Shown: positions 33,677 to 45,497 of the stretch, in pieces
How positions within the stretch are numbered: position 1 is the stretch's first letter
Layout of the letters: every line of letters begins with the position of its first letter
NCBI GenBank assembly: GCA_037200685.1
Contig: JBBCIG010000002.1
Span: 124,001-188,000, forward strand
Length of the DNA: 64,000 nucleotides
Source of the DNA: JAJKIP01 sp037200685
GTDB taxonomy: Bacteria; Bacteroidota; Bacteroidia; Chitinophagales; Chitinophagaceae
Direction of reading: 5' to 3'
The notes under the pieces: generated by a model
Database searches by the model: none
The model's input: only the letters and a program-made list of their open reading frames with translations
Told to the model about the DNA's origin: nothing
Position numbers and translations under genes: made by a program

Positions 33677-34483
33677 ATGCCTAATAAACTTTATAACATA
33701 CTCGTTCCGGTTGATTTTACCACCAAGAACAAGTGGGCCATCGCCAAAGCAATTGAATTATCTAATAATTTCAATTGCAATATTCACCTGGTGTATATTT
33801 CCGGCAGAAATGCTTTGTTTACCAGCGATTATACGACAGAAGCCGCTTTGAAAAAATTAGGACAATTAAAAGATAATTATAAAAATCAATTGTGCGGAGA
33901 AGGGATCTTTGAAATCAGCGTATTGTCCGGCAATCGCCATAAACAACTGTCAAAGTATATTGAACAATACGAAATGGACCTCGTGATAACAGGGCTTTCA
34001 AAATTTAATTTACTCCAACGGATAGTTTCTTCCATCTCCATTAGCAGGCTGGCTAAAAAAACAAACATACCCATACTGGCAATAAGATCAGGAGGTTTGG
34101 TCTGTCATTTCAAAAAGATTGTTTTGCCAGTATCTGGTGAAATACCCATGCGCCAGATAAGATTAGCAGCCATGCTCGGCAGGGCATTTAAATCGACGGT
34201 TTATTTTGTTTCCTTAAGACAAAACGAACAAAACAAACAACAAAATATTATTGATAAAGCATTGGAAGTAGTGCAAAGCATTTCGATTATTCCTGTTCAA
34301 TGCTTTTTATTGGAAGGCCAGAATTTAGCGCAGAGCACATTGGAATTTTCCAAGAAGATAAATGCCGACCTGATTATGATCAATCCTGTAAAAGATTTTC
34401 GCTTACCGGGATTATGGAACAGGATCACGAACAAATTACTTTCTTACGGATCAAGTATTCCCGTATTGACCGTAAAGGAATAA
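33677..34483 (+). CDS. Tandem universal stress protein (UspA family)
   Basis: A 268-residue protein with two UspA-like halves (about 1-138 and 145-268). The first opens with YNILVPVDFTTKNKWAIAKA and ends with a degenerate nucleotide loop (VITGLSKFN...SRLAKKTNIPILAIR). The second opens with FKKIVLPVSGEIPMRQ and ends SYGSSIPVLTVKE. The usual G-x2-G-x9-G ATP loop is not clear in either half, so it may not bind ATP. Likely in one transcript with the upstream solute-synthesis fusion; ends at the terminator at 34508. Confidence 0.85.
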   Translation: MPNKLYNILVPVDFTTKNKWAIAKAIELSNNFNCNIHLVYISGRNALFTSDYTTEAALKKLGQLKDNYKNQLCGEGIFEISVLSGNRHKQLSKYIEQYEMDLVITGLSKFNLLQRIVSSISISRLAKKTNIPILAIRSGGLVCHFKKIVLPVSGEIPMRQIRLAAMLGRAFKSTVYFVSLRQNEQNKQQNIIDKALEVVQSISIIPVQCFLLEGQNLAQSTLEFSKKINADLIMINPVKDFRLPGLWNRITNKLLSYGSSIPVLTVKE

Positions 34484-34507
34484 TAATTTAAAGAGAATAC
34501 TTATTAG

Positions 34508-34540
34508 AAGCCATGTTTTACAAGCATGGCTTTATTTTTT
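34508..34540 (+). terminator. Terminator of the stress operon
   Basis: AAGCCATG (34508-34515) pairs with CATGGCTT (34525-34532), followed by TATTTTTTT. It overlaps the end of the convergent esterase gene. Confidence 0.85.
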
Positions 34541-35452
34541 TGTCAGCCATCCTTTTGCATCCATCCAGTTATGTAAGCGATCCATCCACAGGTCTTTTGT
34601 CGTTTTATTATTCAAGCCAAAACCATGTCCACCTCTTTCATAAATATGCAGCTCGGCGGATATTTTGTTTTTTAATAAATTCTGATAATAAAAAATACTG
34701 TTCAGTGGGTTCACGGCTTTATCATCCGCCGCATGAACTAAAAAAGCCGGTGGCGAAGTTGCCGTAATTTGTAGTTCATTAGAATAATCCCTTGTCATTT
34801 CTTCCGAAGGGGTCTTACCGATCAGGTTATCCTTTGATCCGCGATGTGTAATACTATCCGCAAAACTGATAACAGGATAAAGCAATAGTTGAAAATCCGG
34901 CCGGAGGTTTATTTTACCCGGGTTATCAATATAATTTTTATTAAAATGAGTAGCCGCTGTCGAGGCAAGATGACCGCCTGCAGAAAATCCCATAATACCG
35001 ATACGGCTTGTATCAATATTCCAGCGATCAGCATTTTCCCTTACCAGTTGTATGCCCCTTTGCGCATCTTGTAAAGGGCCGGTTTCTTTTTGCATCATCC
35101 ATTTATCATTCGGAATACGGTATTTCAACACAAAAGCCGTTACACCCCATTCATTAAATTTTTTCGCTACATCTATTCCTTCCAGCTTAAACGCAAGTAT
35201 TCCGTAACCACCACCAGGGCAAATAATAACCGCTGTACCATTTGCCTTTTCTTTTGCCGGAAGATAAACGGTTAACGTTGGTTTCTGCACCGCCTGTATT
35301 CTCAGAATACTATCATTACCCACTACCGATTTTTCTTCATCAACCGAAGTACGGTAGTTAGGAATATCTCCTTTATACAAAGGAATTATTTCTTGTGCTG
35401 CAGCAACGCCGGCAATTCTTGAAAAAAGAAATAAAATAAAAATTTGTTTCAT
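34532..35452 (-). CDS. Secreted alpha/beta hydrolase (esterase/BD-FAE type)
   Basis: A 306-residue exported esterase-like hydrolase. The ATG at 35452 (MKQIFILFLFSRIAGVAAA) starts a signal peptide; an upstream in-frame ATG would read through repeat A and is rejected. The oxyanion region CPGGGYGIL, nucleophile GFSAGGHLAS, Asp in HAADDKAVNP and His in GGHGFG form a complete catalytic triad. Similar enzymes remove acetyl or feruloyl groups from plant polysaccharides, but the substrate is not known here. Confidence 0.88.
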   Translation of the reverse strand: MKQIFILFLFSRIAGVAAAQEIIPLYKGDIPNYRTSVDEEKSVVGNDSILRIQAVQKPTLTVYLPAKEKANGTAVIICPGGGYGILAFKLEGIDVAKKFNEWGVTAFVLKYRIPNDKWMMQKETGPLQDAQRGIQLVRENADRWNIDTSRIGIMGFSAGGHLASTAATHFNKNYIDNPGKINLRPDFQLLLYPVISFADSITHRGSKDNLIGKTPSEEMTRDYSNELQITATSPPAFLVHAADDKAVNPLNSIFYYQNLLKNKISAELHIYERGGHGFGLNNKTTKDLWMDRLHNWMDAKGWLTKK

Positions 35453-35482
35453 TAAATGAAGATAAGCTAAAGAAATATATTT

Positions 35483-35555
35483 TAGCCCGGCTCCATTGCT
35501 ACTAGCATCGTCTGTTGCGTCGCACTCTTGTGCTGCATGAATTCTACTCAGCATT
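35483..35555 (-). repeat. Dispersed intergenic repeat A, copy 4
   Basis: Minus-strand copy with GCTGAGTAGAA, GAGTGCGACGCAACAGACGA and GCCGGGCTAA. It abuts the esterase start and lies in the 367-base gap to the alpha-2-macroglobulin gene, which otherwise holds repeat B and a terminator. Confidence 0.8.
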
Positions 35556-35645
35556 ATAGCAGCACTCCGATTAATATCGCACGTTCGGTATCCCGGTAGC
35601 TATCGGGACTATTGAGCATTTTAGAAATTTCCTATTCAGATATAC

Positions 35646-35705
35646 TTTTCGAAAAGCAAGGGCTATGTGCAGTTCCTCTCCTTTAGGAGAGGCTAGGTGA
35701 GGTTC
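35646..35705 (+). repeat. Palindromic repeat B, copy 1
   Basis: CTTTTCGAAAAGCAAGGGCT, then CCTCTCCTTTAGGAGAGG (35675-35692), a perfect palindrome, then CTAGGTGAGGTT. Two more copies lie at 49.25 and 49.35 kb. Here it lies 90 bases from a repeat A copy, as at 49.2 kb. Confidence 0.8.
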
Positions 35706-35763
35706 TCCTGAGCATTATGGAAATTACTTGTTTATTACAATACTTCGACTATTCAATATTTCC

Positions 35764-35797
35764 ATAAAAATAGCCCGCAGCATAACTACGGGCTATC
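35764..35797 (-). terminator. Terminator of the alpha-2-macroglobulin gene
   Basis: ATAGCCCG (35770-35777) pairs perfectly with CGGGCTAT (35789-35796). On the minus strand TTTTTA follows. Confidence 0.88.
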
Positions 35798-35819
35798 AGA
35801 AAATTTTATTTGTAAATTA

Positions 35820-38800
35820 TTATTGCACCACTCTTATCACTCCCGCTCCATTGTATGAATGATATTCACCATTATACATCGCATCGGCGCTGACAGGGCC
35901 CATTTTATACTGGCCTGGTGATACGGCACGAACAGCATAATAATATACTTGCTTATTATTAAATGCGTTTACAAAGAAATGGATACGGTCATCCCGCACA
36001 TCTATTGCATCCGGTGTCATACCATCTTTTATCCAATCCATGCCTGGAATTTCTTTTGTCCTCGGGTTTTCAATTTCAAAACCTGCGGGCAACAAATCTG
36101 TGATCACCACATTTTCTATTGGTGTAGAGAAAGAACGTTCCAGTGTAATACCAACAATAATCAATTCATTTTGCTTAAATGTCGTTCCGCTGAGCGGTTT
36201 GCCAAAACGATCATAGAAACGTTTTCTTACTTTCAAATAATTGTCTTCTTCTTTGTAAGCACCGCTGGCACTGATACCTTCAGCCTGCCAGAAATAATAA
36301 AGACGGCCGGTTCCACTCGTTGTTATTTCTACATTGTTTCCTTTTAAAGCTTTCATATCGCCTTTCCATTGGCCGCCGTCTACTTTGGCAATGACTTTCC
36401 CATTTACTTTTATTTCCGCAGTAGCAGTGGAATTATTCGCAGATCTTGCTATTTTACCTAACGCCAGGAAAGCAAATGCCCTTTCCTGTGTGCTCAACCA
36501 GTAACGGCTTTTTAATTTATTACTTACATGCTGCACCATCACCGGGATTTGTTTATTGCCGGGATCCACTTCTATTAATGCATTTAATGAAATAGCCTCA
36601 TCCCTTACATCAGAATAATAGCTTCCTCCAGTTTGTGGCACTGATTCCTCACCGCTAAATGAAGAAGGCAACATAGCCATAAAAGATTTTTTATCACCCG
36701 CCGTTGCATACGCTGCTGACAAAAGATAACGGCTGTCCAATGCAAGTATTTCCGGTTTTGCTTTGTAATAATTCATCGCCGGAACATTGGTCCGTCCAGC
36801 CAGTGCTAATACATATAACCCGTAAGCAATTTCCTTCGGGGCTATTTTTTTATTCTGGTCACGGTTATAAAAATAAGTAACGAGCTCTTTATTCTTCAAC
36901 CGGTTGTTGACATAGGTAAGCATTGTTTCCAGTAAACTGTTATCGACATCAAATCCAGCCTTTCTTGCTTCTAATAAGAAATGCGCTGAATAAATAGTAG
37001 ACCACCAGTCTTCCGTGCCGCCGCCGTCCCATAAAGTAACAGCACCGTTATACAATTGACGCATTTTAATTTTACGTATCGCTTCCATGATGTTGGCGTT
37101 TGCATTCACTTTATTCTGCTCTTTATTCAATTGCATCATGTCGGCCATATCGCCATAATATAATTGTGGAAAGGCTGAAGACACTGTTTGCTCAGTACAA
37201 CCATACGGATACTGTACGAGATATTTCAAATGTTGCGCTAACTCTAATGCGGGTGAACGACTGACCACTAATTCATAATCCGTACTGCCGGGAATGAAAT
37301 CACTTAAACCAATATTTATCTTTTGAGAACTGCCGCCCGCAATTGAACCGCTGCCTGTTACTTTCTGCAAGGTAGACGGCGGACGAACGGATATTTCCGT
37401 TTTATCTTCAAATTTTTCTCCCAGGCCGTTTACTGTCACTTTTATATTTCCAATACCAATGTTTGGATTGGCAACCACACTGAATACCGCACGGCCTTCA
37501 CTTTTCGCATTTATCGAAACACTCTGGCTTGCGCCACCAACAATTTTTAATGGCCCATCCACATTTAGACTGGCGGAAACATTCGCTGACTTATCTGTTG
37601 TATTGCTCAAAGTAACCGGCACATTCACCGTATCTCCCGGACTTAAAAATCTTGGAAGAGCTGTACTGATAACGATCGGATCGGCGACCGTCATCGTGTT
37701 ATCCGCAGCGCCAAAACTTTCTCCTTTATAAGATACAGCCATCAGGCGCAGTTCACCGCTGAACTGTGGTACATCAAATTCAAACTCAGCCTCACCACTT
37801 CCATCTGCTTTTTTAATACCACTCCAGTAGCTTACCACTTTCACTCTTTTCGCAGGCATTGGGTTCACTCTTTTACTCATTTCCAGGTCGCCGTCACCAC
37901 CAGTGCTGCTGGCCCTAACCTCTGCAAATAATAATGGATATAGGTCAAATCCATTTACCTGCAAGGCCTTTTTCTGGTAGAAATAATCATAAGGATCTGG
38001 TGTTTTAAAATCGCTGATCTGTAAAACGCCATTATCAACAGCGGATAACGTTACATAACTTCCGGCTGCCGCTTTCACTTTTATCTTTTGATGTGTTTTA
38101 GAACGAACAGTTTTTGATGCGACAATCTCCACCGGTATTTTTCTGCTCTTTTCTTCCACCATTACACTTTGAAATCCATGTGCGACTGTTAATGGAATAT
38201 CTGAAGCTTCATGTGGCTTGATAAGAGTAGCGGTGATATAAACATTCGGCACATCTTCACCTGATAGTTTCAGATCAAGACTTGCATCGCGGTTGCTTAC
38301 ATCCACATATTGATAAGAAACAATATGATCAGTTTCCATTGTTACGAGCATCTTACCACTAAATGGTGTGATGAAATGCGCTTTCACTGACTCACCGCTG
38401 AAATACGATTTTTTATCTAATGTTATATCAATGCTTCCTTCCGTGTTTACTTCAAAAGAATTACTGCCACCGCCCCAGCTACCATAACTATAAAAACTTT
38501 TACTTACATAGCCCGCTGAACCCGGTACATACACTTTAATTTCATAGTTACCAGGTGATCGTGGGATATAACTGTAGTTTGTATTACTTCCCACAGAAAT
38601 ATTACTCTCAATCATGAGCTTATCCTGTTGTTGCGATTCATAACGGAAATAGCTCCCGCTTTTTGTCAGCACCGTTTTATATTCATGCTTGATCACTTCC
38701 ACTCTTGCTGTTGCATTGGCGGCATTACCATCTTTATTCACAGCGGCTAATTGCAACTTCATCGGCTGATTCAATGGAGCATAATAATACCAGTCCCTTT

Positions 38801-41223
38801 TTATTCCAAAGAAAACATTCTGCGTATATATATCTATAGAACTGCCACGGCTTACAGGGCGACCCGTTTCATCAAATACTGTTGTATAGAAATTCGCTTG
38901 TAAAACGCCTTTGTTTACATAATCAGCCGAAACATCAAAAACTTCAGTCGCATTTCCTTCAGCATCTGTTTTTCCTTCTCTTACTATTTTGTCAAAAAAA
39001 CTATTTTGATTGGTGAGGCTGAAATCATAATCAGCAAATTTTTCGGGTGAAAAATATTTTTGCTTCACCTGTATTTCCGTTTCGTAATTACGGTTAGCCG
39101 CAGGCGGTCCAAAGAAATTCACGGCGTTAATAGAAAGGTTTGCGATTTCGCTTGCCCGTAAAAATTCTTTATCCAGTTTTGTATTTACGCGGATGCGATC
39201 GGGTACAAACTCTTCAATAGAAAAATTCTTCGAAGCAAGCAACACATCATTGGATGTATAGATTTCCAAAGTATAGCTACCGGTAATGGCCGATGTGGCA
39301 ATATCAACGCTTCCTTCCACAGAACCTTCTTCATTAAGGTTTTTGCGAAATGACTTTAATTCTTTTCCGTTTGGCATCAGGAATTTCATTTTCAGTGGTA
39401 TATCGCCGGGGCTTTTCCATTTGCGGTCACGAACGATCACGGAAAAATTCACTTTTTCACCCGGACGATAAATATCCCTTTCCGCATATACAAAAGCATC
39501 GAAACCACTTGGGTTATTTCTTTTGCCGCCCACTTCAAATCGTGATGTATTAACCTTTGTACTGCTAAATGGAAGATAATTGAAATCATCAGCCGTTTTG
39601 GCGATGATCATTGCGGGTTTGAATCCGCTGAAATCTTTTTTGGAATAAGCGATTTCAGCCACCCCTTCTTTATTCGTAGCGCCGGTACCGATCAATTGAT
39701 TATTCGTAGAATAAACAGATATATCCACGCCGTCGACTGGATTTGCTGTTTTAAGTGAATTGGTAAAAACAAATATTTTGTCTTGCCCTTCTTTGGCGAT
39801 CAAACCCAGGTCTGATAAAGAAATAAAGCGGCTGTCTTTTACCCAATAATCTTCCGTAGAACGAATAACCACATGATAAATACCTTTTATTTCCGGCAGC
39901 CGGTCTTCAAACTGCGAGAAGTTCAATAACCGGCCTGCACCGCTTTTGGGTAATGACCTCGTGTCAATTTCTTTTTCATAAATAACATCCCCCATCATCA
40001 CATCACCGCCTTCTTCAGAATAATCGCCTTCATAATCCTCATAGCTCGCATAGCTGGCTTTTGTTTCCTTTGGATAATAACCATAGCGTTGCGCCATCAG
40101 CAGGTTATTCTCATATATTTTGGAAATAACCAGTTTCACCTTCGGGATATTGGTTATTTGTACTTCAATATTCTTTCCGCCTTTTTTAGAAAGATAAACG
40201 GCCTTGCTATTGGTAAAACTGATTGCCGCTTCCAATTCGCCAAACGCAACGCTACCGCCATAATCTTCTTTCAACGTTCCGCCGATCTTACCTCTTAATC
40301 CTTTGATGATAGTTAATGCATAACTCTTTTCTACATCGAATTTATCACTGCGGATGGTAAACCCACTTTCTGTCAACTCAGTTGTATAGCCAAGATCAGG
40401 ATCAAATTTTACAAATGACTTCAGGCTTTCCGCAGCTAATTGCTGGCTGGTAACAACTGTCACCACGCCTTCTGTTCCATCATGCTGGGATTCTATATTC
40501 TGAATAGTAAGTGAATAAGGAGAAGGAATAGTAAAAGAAGCCGTGATCGGTTCAGCAGTTGAATTATTGCCGCTCTCGGGTTTCAATCCTTTATTGATAA
40601 TGACTTTCGCATTCAGGTCTTTATCTTCCTGTTTAATACCATTGATACGGACAGACATTTTATTATCCGGCGACAGTGTAACCTGGCTGAAGTCAACTTT
40701 CTTACCATCAACTTCTACCGAAAGCTTATCCTTTAAATCGTCGGGTTTAATGCGGTAATTAAAAAAGAGATTTAGTTGAGGTACCGGCATTTTTACTTCC
40801 CTCATCCTGCAGCATCCATATCACCTGTGAATTATCCAGCGTGAGATCTGGCGTATGAAATTTTATATCATCCCCGTCAGTTACTTTATCATATTTACTG
40901 TACTTCAACACAGCGCTTTTAATCGAAGCGTTATAGGTAGTTGCAGGTGACAAAGGCTGCGATGGCGAAAACACTAACTGGTCGGGGCTTTCCCAGCGAA
41001 AACGTCCGTGTATTTCCGGTTCAAAAGAGATATAATCTGCCGAATCCCATATATTCAGCATGGAATCGGATACAAGAGATTGGTTGAAACGAAAGACGAG
41101 ATTGCCTAATTGCGGCACTTCTTCTTTGGCATTCGTATAGCTGAGGGTGACAGCATTTTTGTTGCAGGCAGCAAAAAAAAAGAAGATAACAGCAATCGCA
41201 GAAAGAAAGTTTTTGATACGCAT
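35820..41223 (-). CDS. Alpha-2-macroglobulin lipoprotein, one frameshift
   Basis: Two frames (40759-41223 and 35820-40805) join into one product of about 1,800 residues. It starts with a lipoprotein signal (AVIFFFFAACNKN). Macroglobulin beta-sandwich domains follow, then a thioester motif GCTEQ near residue 1340 in the context QYPYGCTEQTVS, an alpha/alpha toroid and a receptor-binding-like domain. Bacterial A2M traps attacking proteases at the cell surface and often pairs with PBP1C, as here (divergent pbpC). The frame break is one extra G in a G3 run (plus-strand CCC 40799-40801), probably a miscall. Confidence 0.92.
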
Positions 41224-41521
41224 ATGGTGTGGTTAAAAGTTTGGCGCCGAAAAGATAAGTTAAAGAAATTTGACGAAGCGAACAGGGGTAGAATCTTTTT
41301 GCACAAAAGCTTATTTGGCTTTCAGCGGAAAAGCAGAATTTAGCAGGTTTAAGAGAACTAAGGGGGAATATCTCTTGGAGGCCTGGACAGATCTGTGTCC
41401 ATAAAAATTGAAAGATTTGGAACGAAAGATAGAGAACCTGAAATAAGCGTTGCAAACTTCTTAAAATATTTTTTATAAAAGGGTTGCCAACTAAAAAATT
41501 CGTAACCACGTCGAATAACAA

Positions 41522-43854
41522 ATGCGTAAAATCAGGATCACCAAACGCCACATTACCCGGTTTTTTAAACGGCTTGGAATAGCTATCATTGGTTTATTCC
41601 TACTCTTCCTGCTGTTGAACTGGATATTTCCCGTCCCTGATAAGATCGAATACTCTACCATAATCACAGACAATAAAAGGAGAAATCATCAATGCGTACC
41701 TGACCAGCGACCAACAATGGCGGATGAAAACAGAATTGGATGAAATCTCTCCACTGCTGCGCAAAACTATTATTGCCAAAGAAGATAAATACTTTTATTC
41801 GCATCCGGGCGTCAATCCACTTGCCGTAACAAGGGCTTTTTTTAAAAATATCTTCCGGATGAAAAGGACTTCCGGGGCCAGTACTATCACCATGCAGGTA
41901 GCAAGGGCGCTGGAGCACCGGAAACGAAATATTTTCAGCAAGATCATTGAAATGTTCAGGGCCTTTCAACTGGAATGGAAATACAGTAAAGATGAAATAT
42001 TACAAATGTACCTGAACCTTGTTCCCTACGGCGGTAATATCGAAGGCGTAAAGGCGGCCTCTTATTTATATTTTAAAAAGAACCCGGATCATTTGTCCCT
42101 GGCGGAAATAACATCGCTGAGCATTATCCCAAACCGTCCCTCTACCCTAGTAATAGGGAAAAATAATGGCGGCATCCTTGAAGAAAGGAACAGGTGGCTG
42201 AAAAAATTTGCTGATGACAACGTTTTTACCCAAAAAGAAATTGAAGACGCACTGGCGGAACCACTAACAGCAACAAGGGGGACAGTGCCGCATTACATTC
42301 CCCATCTCGCCTATAAGTTAAAAAAACATGGAGGCACTTCCATTGAAACAACGATTAATCTCAACACGCAATTAAAAACAGAAAAGCTGGTAGAAGATTA
42401 TGTGCGGTCACAGCGCTTAAGAAATATTAAAAATGCCCGCCGTTATTATATTGGATAATAAAACACACCAGGTCATTTCTTATATCGGGTCTTCTAATTT
42501 TTATGACACGCTGGTGGCGGACAGGTGAACGGTGCAGACGCAATCAGGCAACCGGGCAGTACATTAAAGCCACTACTCTATGGAATTTGTTTTGATGAAG
42601 GGTTGCTTACACCAAATTCAGTGATCACTGACGTTGCGGTAAACTACCAGGGCTATGCGCCGGATAAACTATGATAAGAAGCTAAATGGATACGTTACGA
42701 CCGAGTATGCACTGGAACATTCTCGTTAATATTCCCGCAGTAAAAAAGTTTAAAGTTATTAGGACAGGAAAAACTCAATCATAAACTTTCTATTTGCAAT
42801 TTTAAACAAATACAAAAAGACCAGCGCAAGCTCGGCTTATCCATGATACTTGGCGGTTGCGGCACTACGTTGGAAGAACTCACCGGCCTGTTTTCCTCCT
42901 TTGCAAATGATGGTTAATATATCGCTCCGTCTTTTATACAAGGTGATTCAATTCATTCCAAAATAAATTTGATCAGTCCCGCCGCGAACTATATGAATCA
43001 ATGAAATTTTATCCAAAGTAAACCGGCCTGATTTCCCATTAAACTGGACTGCCACCGAACGGATGCCTAAAATCGCATGGAAAACAGGAACAAGCTATGG
43101 CAGAAGAGATGCGTGGAGCATTGGTTATAAAAAAAACTATACGGTCGGCATTTGGGTAGGAAATTTTTCCGGTGTTGGTGTTGCCGATCTTAGCGGTTCC
43201 AACGTAGCGACACCTTTATTGTTTAAGATTTTTAATACGATTGATTATGACAGCGATGAATCATGGTTTACGCAACCAAAGGACTGTGATATAAGACAAG
43301 TATGCAGTGAAACAGGATTAGTTCCTTCAGATCATTGCACGAATATCGTCACCGATTATTTATTCCATTGATATCTTCCACCAAAGTTTGTGACAACTGG
43401 CAGGAGATCATGATCAGTCCCGATGAAAAAATTATCTTACTGCAAAAGTTGTGCGCCACAAACCGGCTATAAAAAGAAATGGTAATATAAATAATCGAAC
43501 CGGATATGCAGGCCTGGTACAATGAAAATGGTTTAACCTACCAACAGTTACCTCCTCATAATCCCGATTGCGAATTAATATTTAAAGGCAATGCGCCTTT
43601 TATTACATTTCCTGTAAACGGAACTGAATACATGATCAATAAAAAAGATCCCGAACCCCTGCAATTGGTTTGCAAAACAGCAAATGATGTCAGCAAAGTG
43701 TATTGGTATATCAATAATAAATTTTACAAGAGTTGTAGATGCAGGCGAAAAACAATTCTTTGTTCCCGATGAAGGCCCGGTGAAAATTTCCTGCACAGAT
43801 GATAAAGGAAGGAACAGGGATATAAAAATCACGGTGAAGCTGGTGAATTTATAA
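41522..43854 (+). pseudogene. pbpC: Penicillin-binding protein 1C, multiply disrupted
   Basis: Fragments in different frames give a class A PBP: membrane anchor (41522-41690), transglycosylase domain (RKTIIAKEDKYFYSHPGVNP and GASTITMQVAR), transpeptidase SxxK in PGSTLKP (about 42550), KTGTS at 43080, and a C-terminal PBP1C-type domain ending at 43854. At least eight indels and an in-frame TAA in GG-TTAATATATC (about 42915) break the frame, far more than in any neighbour. The damage clusters in the transpeptidase part (42430-43060). Either a true pseudogene or a badly read stretch. Divergent from the A2M gene, its usual partner. Confidence 0.85.
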
Positions 43855-43909
43855 ATGCATGCAATACTTTCCAATAAATGGCATATCTATTAAAAAGGAG
43901 ACGTCGCAA

Positions 43910-43980
43910 TTGCTGAGTAAAGAACAGAAAGATGAATGGAGCGTCGCAACAGACGATGATAGTAGCAATACAGCCGGGTA
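43910..43980 (+). repeat. Dispersed intergenic repeat A, copy 5
   Basis: TTGCTGAGTAAAGAACAGAA, then AGATGAATGGAGCGTCGC, AACAGACGATGATAGTAGCA and GCCGGGTAA. It fills most of the gap between pbpC and the convergent amine oxidase gene. Confidence 0.85.
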
Positions 43981-43995
43981 AAGAAAATAAAATTA

Positions 43996-45356
43996 ATTAA
44001 ATTTTCGCCGCAGCTTCTTCACCAGTATTGATCGCACCTTCCATGAAACCCTGCCAATCGGCTAAATGTTCGCCGGCAAAATGTGTATGATATGTGAACG
44101 CCTCAGGATGGGCATCACCCGGAACCACTGCCCTTTTCCATACACCGCATAAGAACCAAATGAATACTGGTCATTTCCCCAATAATAATTGGTTTGTTTT
44201 TCCAGCAATGCTTTTACGTCACCAAAATGAGGTTGCAATGTTTGCTGGATCATATTCATTTTCCATTCATCACTTTGGTTGGCAACCACGGCCGCTTTTT
44301 CGCCAATCGTATAAGAGATCAATACGCCTTTAGCGGATTTTGATTTTTAGTAGCATGATAAAAATAATGCGGCGATTGGTCCGTAATCATATCAAAACTT
44401 TCATCTTTCCAGAAACGTTCGGTGAATAACAACGGGTTTTTATTGATGCGGGCATACTGCAATTCATTCATCGCATTGATTTGATCTGTTGGTAAGCCCG
44501 GTTCCCATTTTATTTTCTTTACAGCAAATGTTGGCGCCGTACAAATAATCTTATCGCCGGTGAATGATTCGCCATTATCACAATAGACTTTCACGCCACC
44601 GGTGCTGGTTTGAACGATGCGATTCACCGTATGCTGCAACCTGATATTACTTTCGCCAATTTTCTCGGCTATCTTTTTCGCCAGCATACTGTTGCCGCCT
44701 TTTATCTTAAGGTCCATTTCATTTTTCTCACTGCTTTCGGCATATTCAGCCAATGCAGCAAAGGCCGATACGCTGCGGATCGTTTCTCCGAAATCGGTGC
44801 TGTCCAATAATTCCCGTATATCCAAATCCCTTCCTTCACAACCATTTTCTACAAGGAAGCGCCACCAATCCATTTTATCTAATTTCAACTTTTCAGCCTG
44901 TGTCATCTTTGGATAATGATCAATGATCGCTTTGAATTTTTTGTTCCAGTCATCGCTGTAGTTCCATTCATTCTTGCCATAATATTTTCCTTTATAAATA
45001 AGATGCGAATCAAACTGGTTGTTGATTAAATCTAAACCAAACTCGTTGCACAAATTGTGCAATCGCTCATGTGAGTTGCCCACCCATTCACCGCCCAGTT
45101 CAATGACGAGGTTTTCTTTTTCATCAATGGTATGGGAAAATACTCGGCCGCTGATCCTGTTGCGGGATTCCAGTATTACAAAATCTATTTTCTTTTTGGA
45201 GAGATAATAGGCTGCGGTCAAGCCTGCGAAACCTGCACCGATAATAATAACCTTCGGTCTCTTCGGAATAAAAAAATTGCTAAATGAAGAAGATGCTAAT
45301 AAAATACCGCCTGCAGCCAGCGATGTTTCTTTAAGGAATTCCCTGCGTGAACTCAT
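43996..45356 (-). CDS. Tat-exported flavin amine oxidase, two frameshifts
   Basis: FAD-dependent monoamine oxidase-type protein of about 453 residues when frames are joined. The start MSSRREFLKETSLAAGG is a twin-arginine signal. FAD-binding motifs are VIIIGAGFAGLTAAYYLS and ESRNRISGRV. The C-terminal HFAGEHLADWQGFMEGAINT lies in a third frame. Breaks: one missing base in an A/T run at 44344-44348 and one missing G in the CCCGG at 44118-44122; both look like homopolymer miscalls. Substrate unknown; distant relatives act on primary amines. Confidence 0.85.
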
Positions 45357-45446
45357 AACAGAATTTTGGTGGTAGGTGGTGGTGGTAATAATAACAGGCC
45401 GTAAGTTCTGCATTTTGATTCAATCAGCAATACCTGATATGAGTTA

Positions 45447-45479
45447 ATAAAAAAACCCTTTACGAATTGTAAAGGGTTT
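45447..45479 (-). terminator. Terminator of DUF2807 gene
   Basis: AAACCCTTTAC and GTAAAGGGTTT form a perfect 11-bp stem (45453-45479), and on the minus strand a T run follows, 19 bases after the stop codon. Confidence 0.9.
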
Positions 45480-45497
45480 ACATTTCATTTAATCTTT

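Noticed and set aside
35453..35554. Longer start of the esterase (MLSRIHAAQE...)
   Set aside because: The extra residues are encoded by repeat A, and the downstream ATG gives a proper signal peptide.
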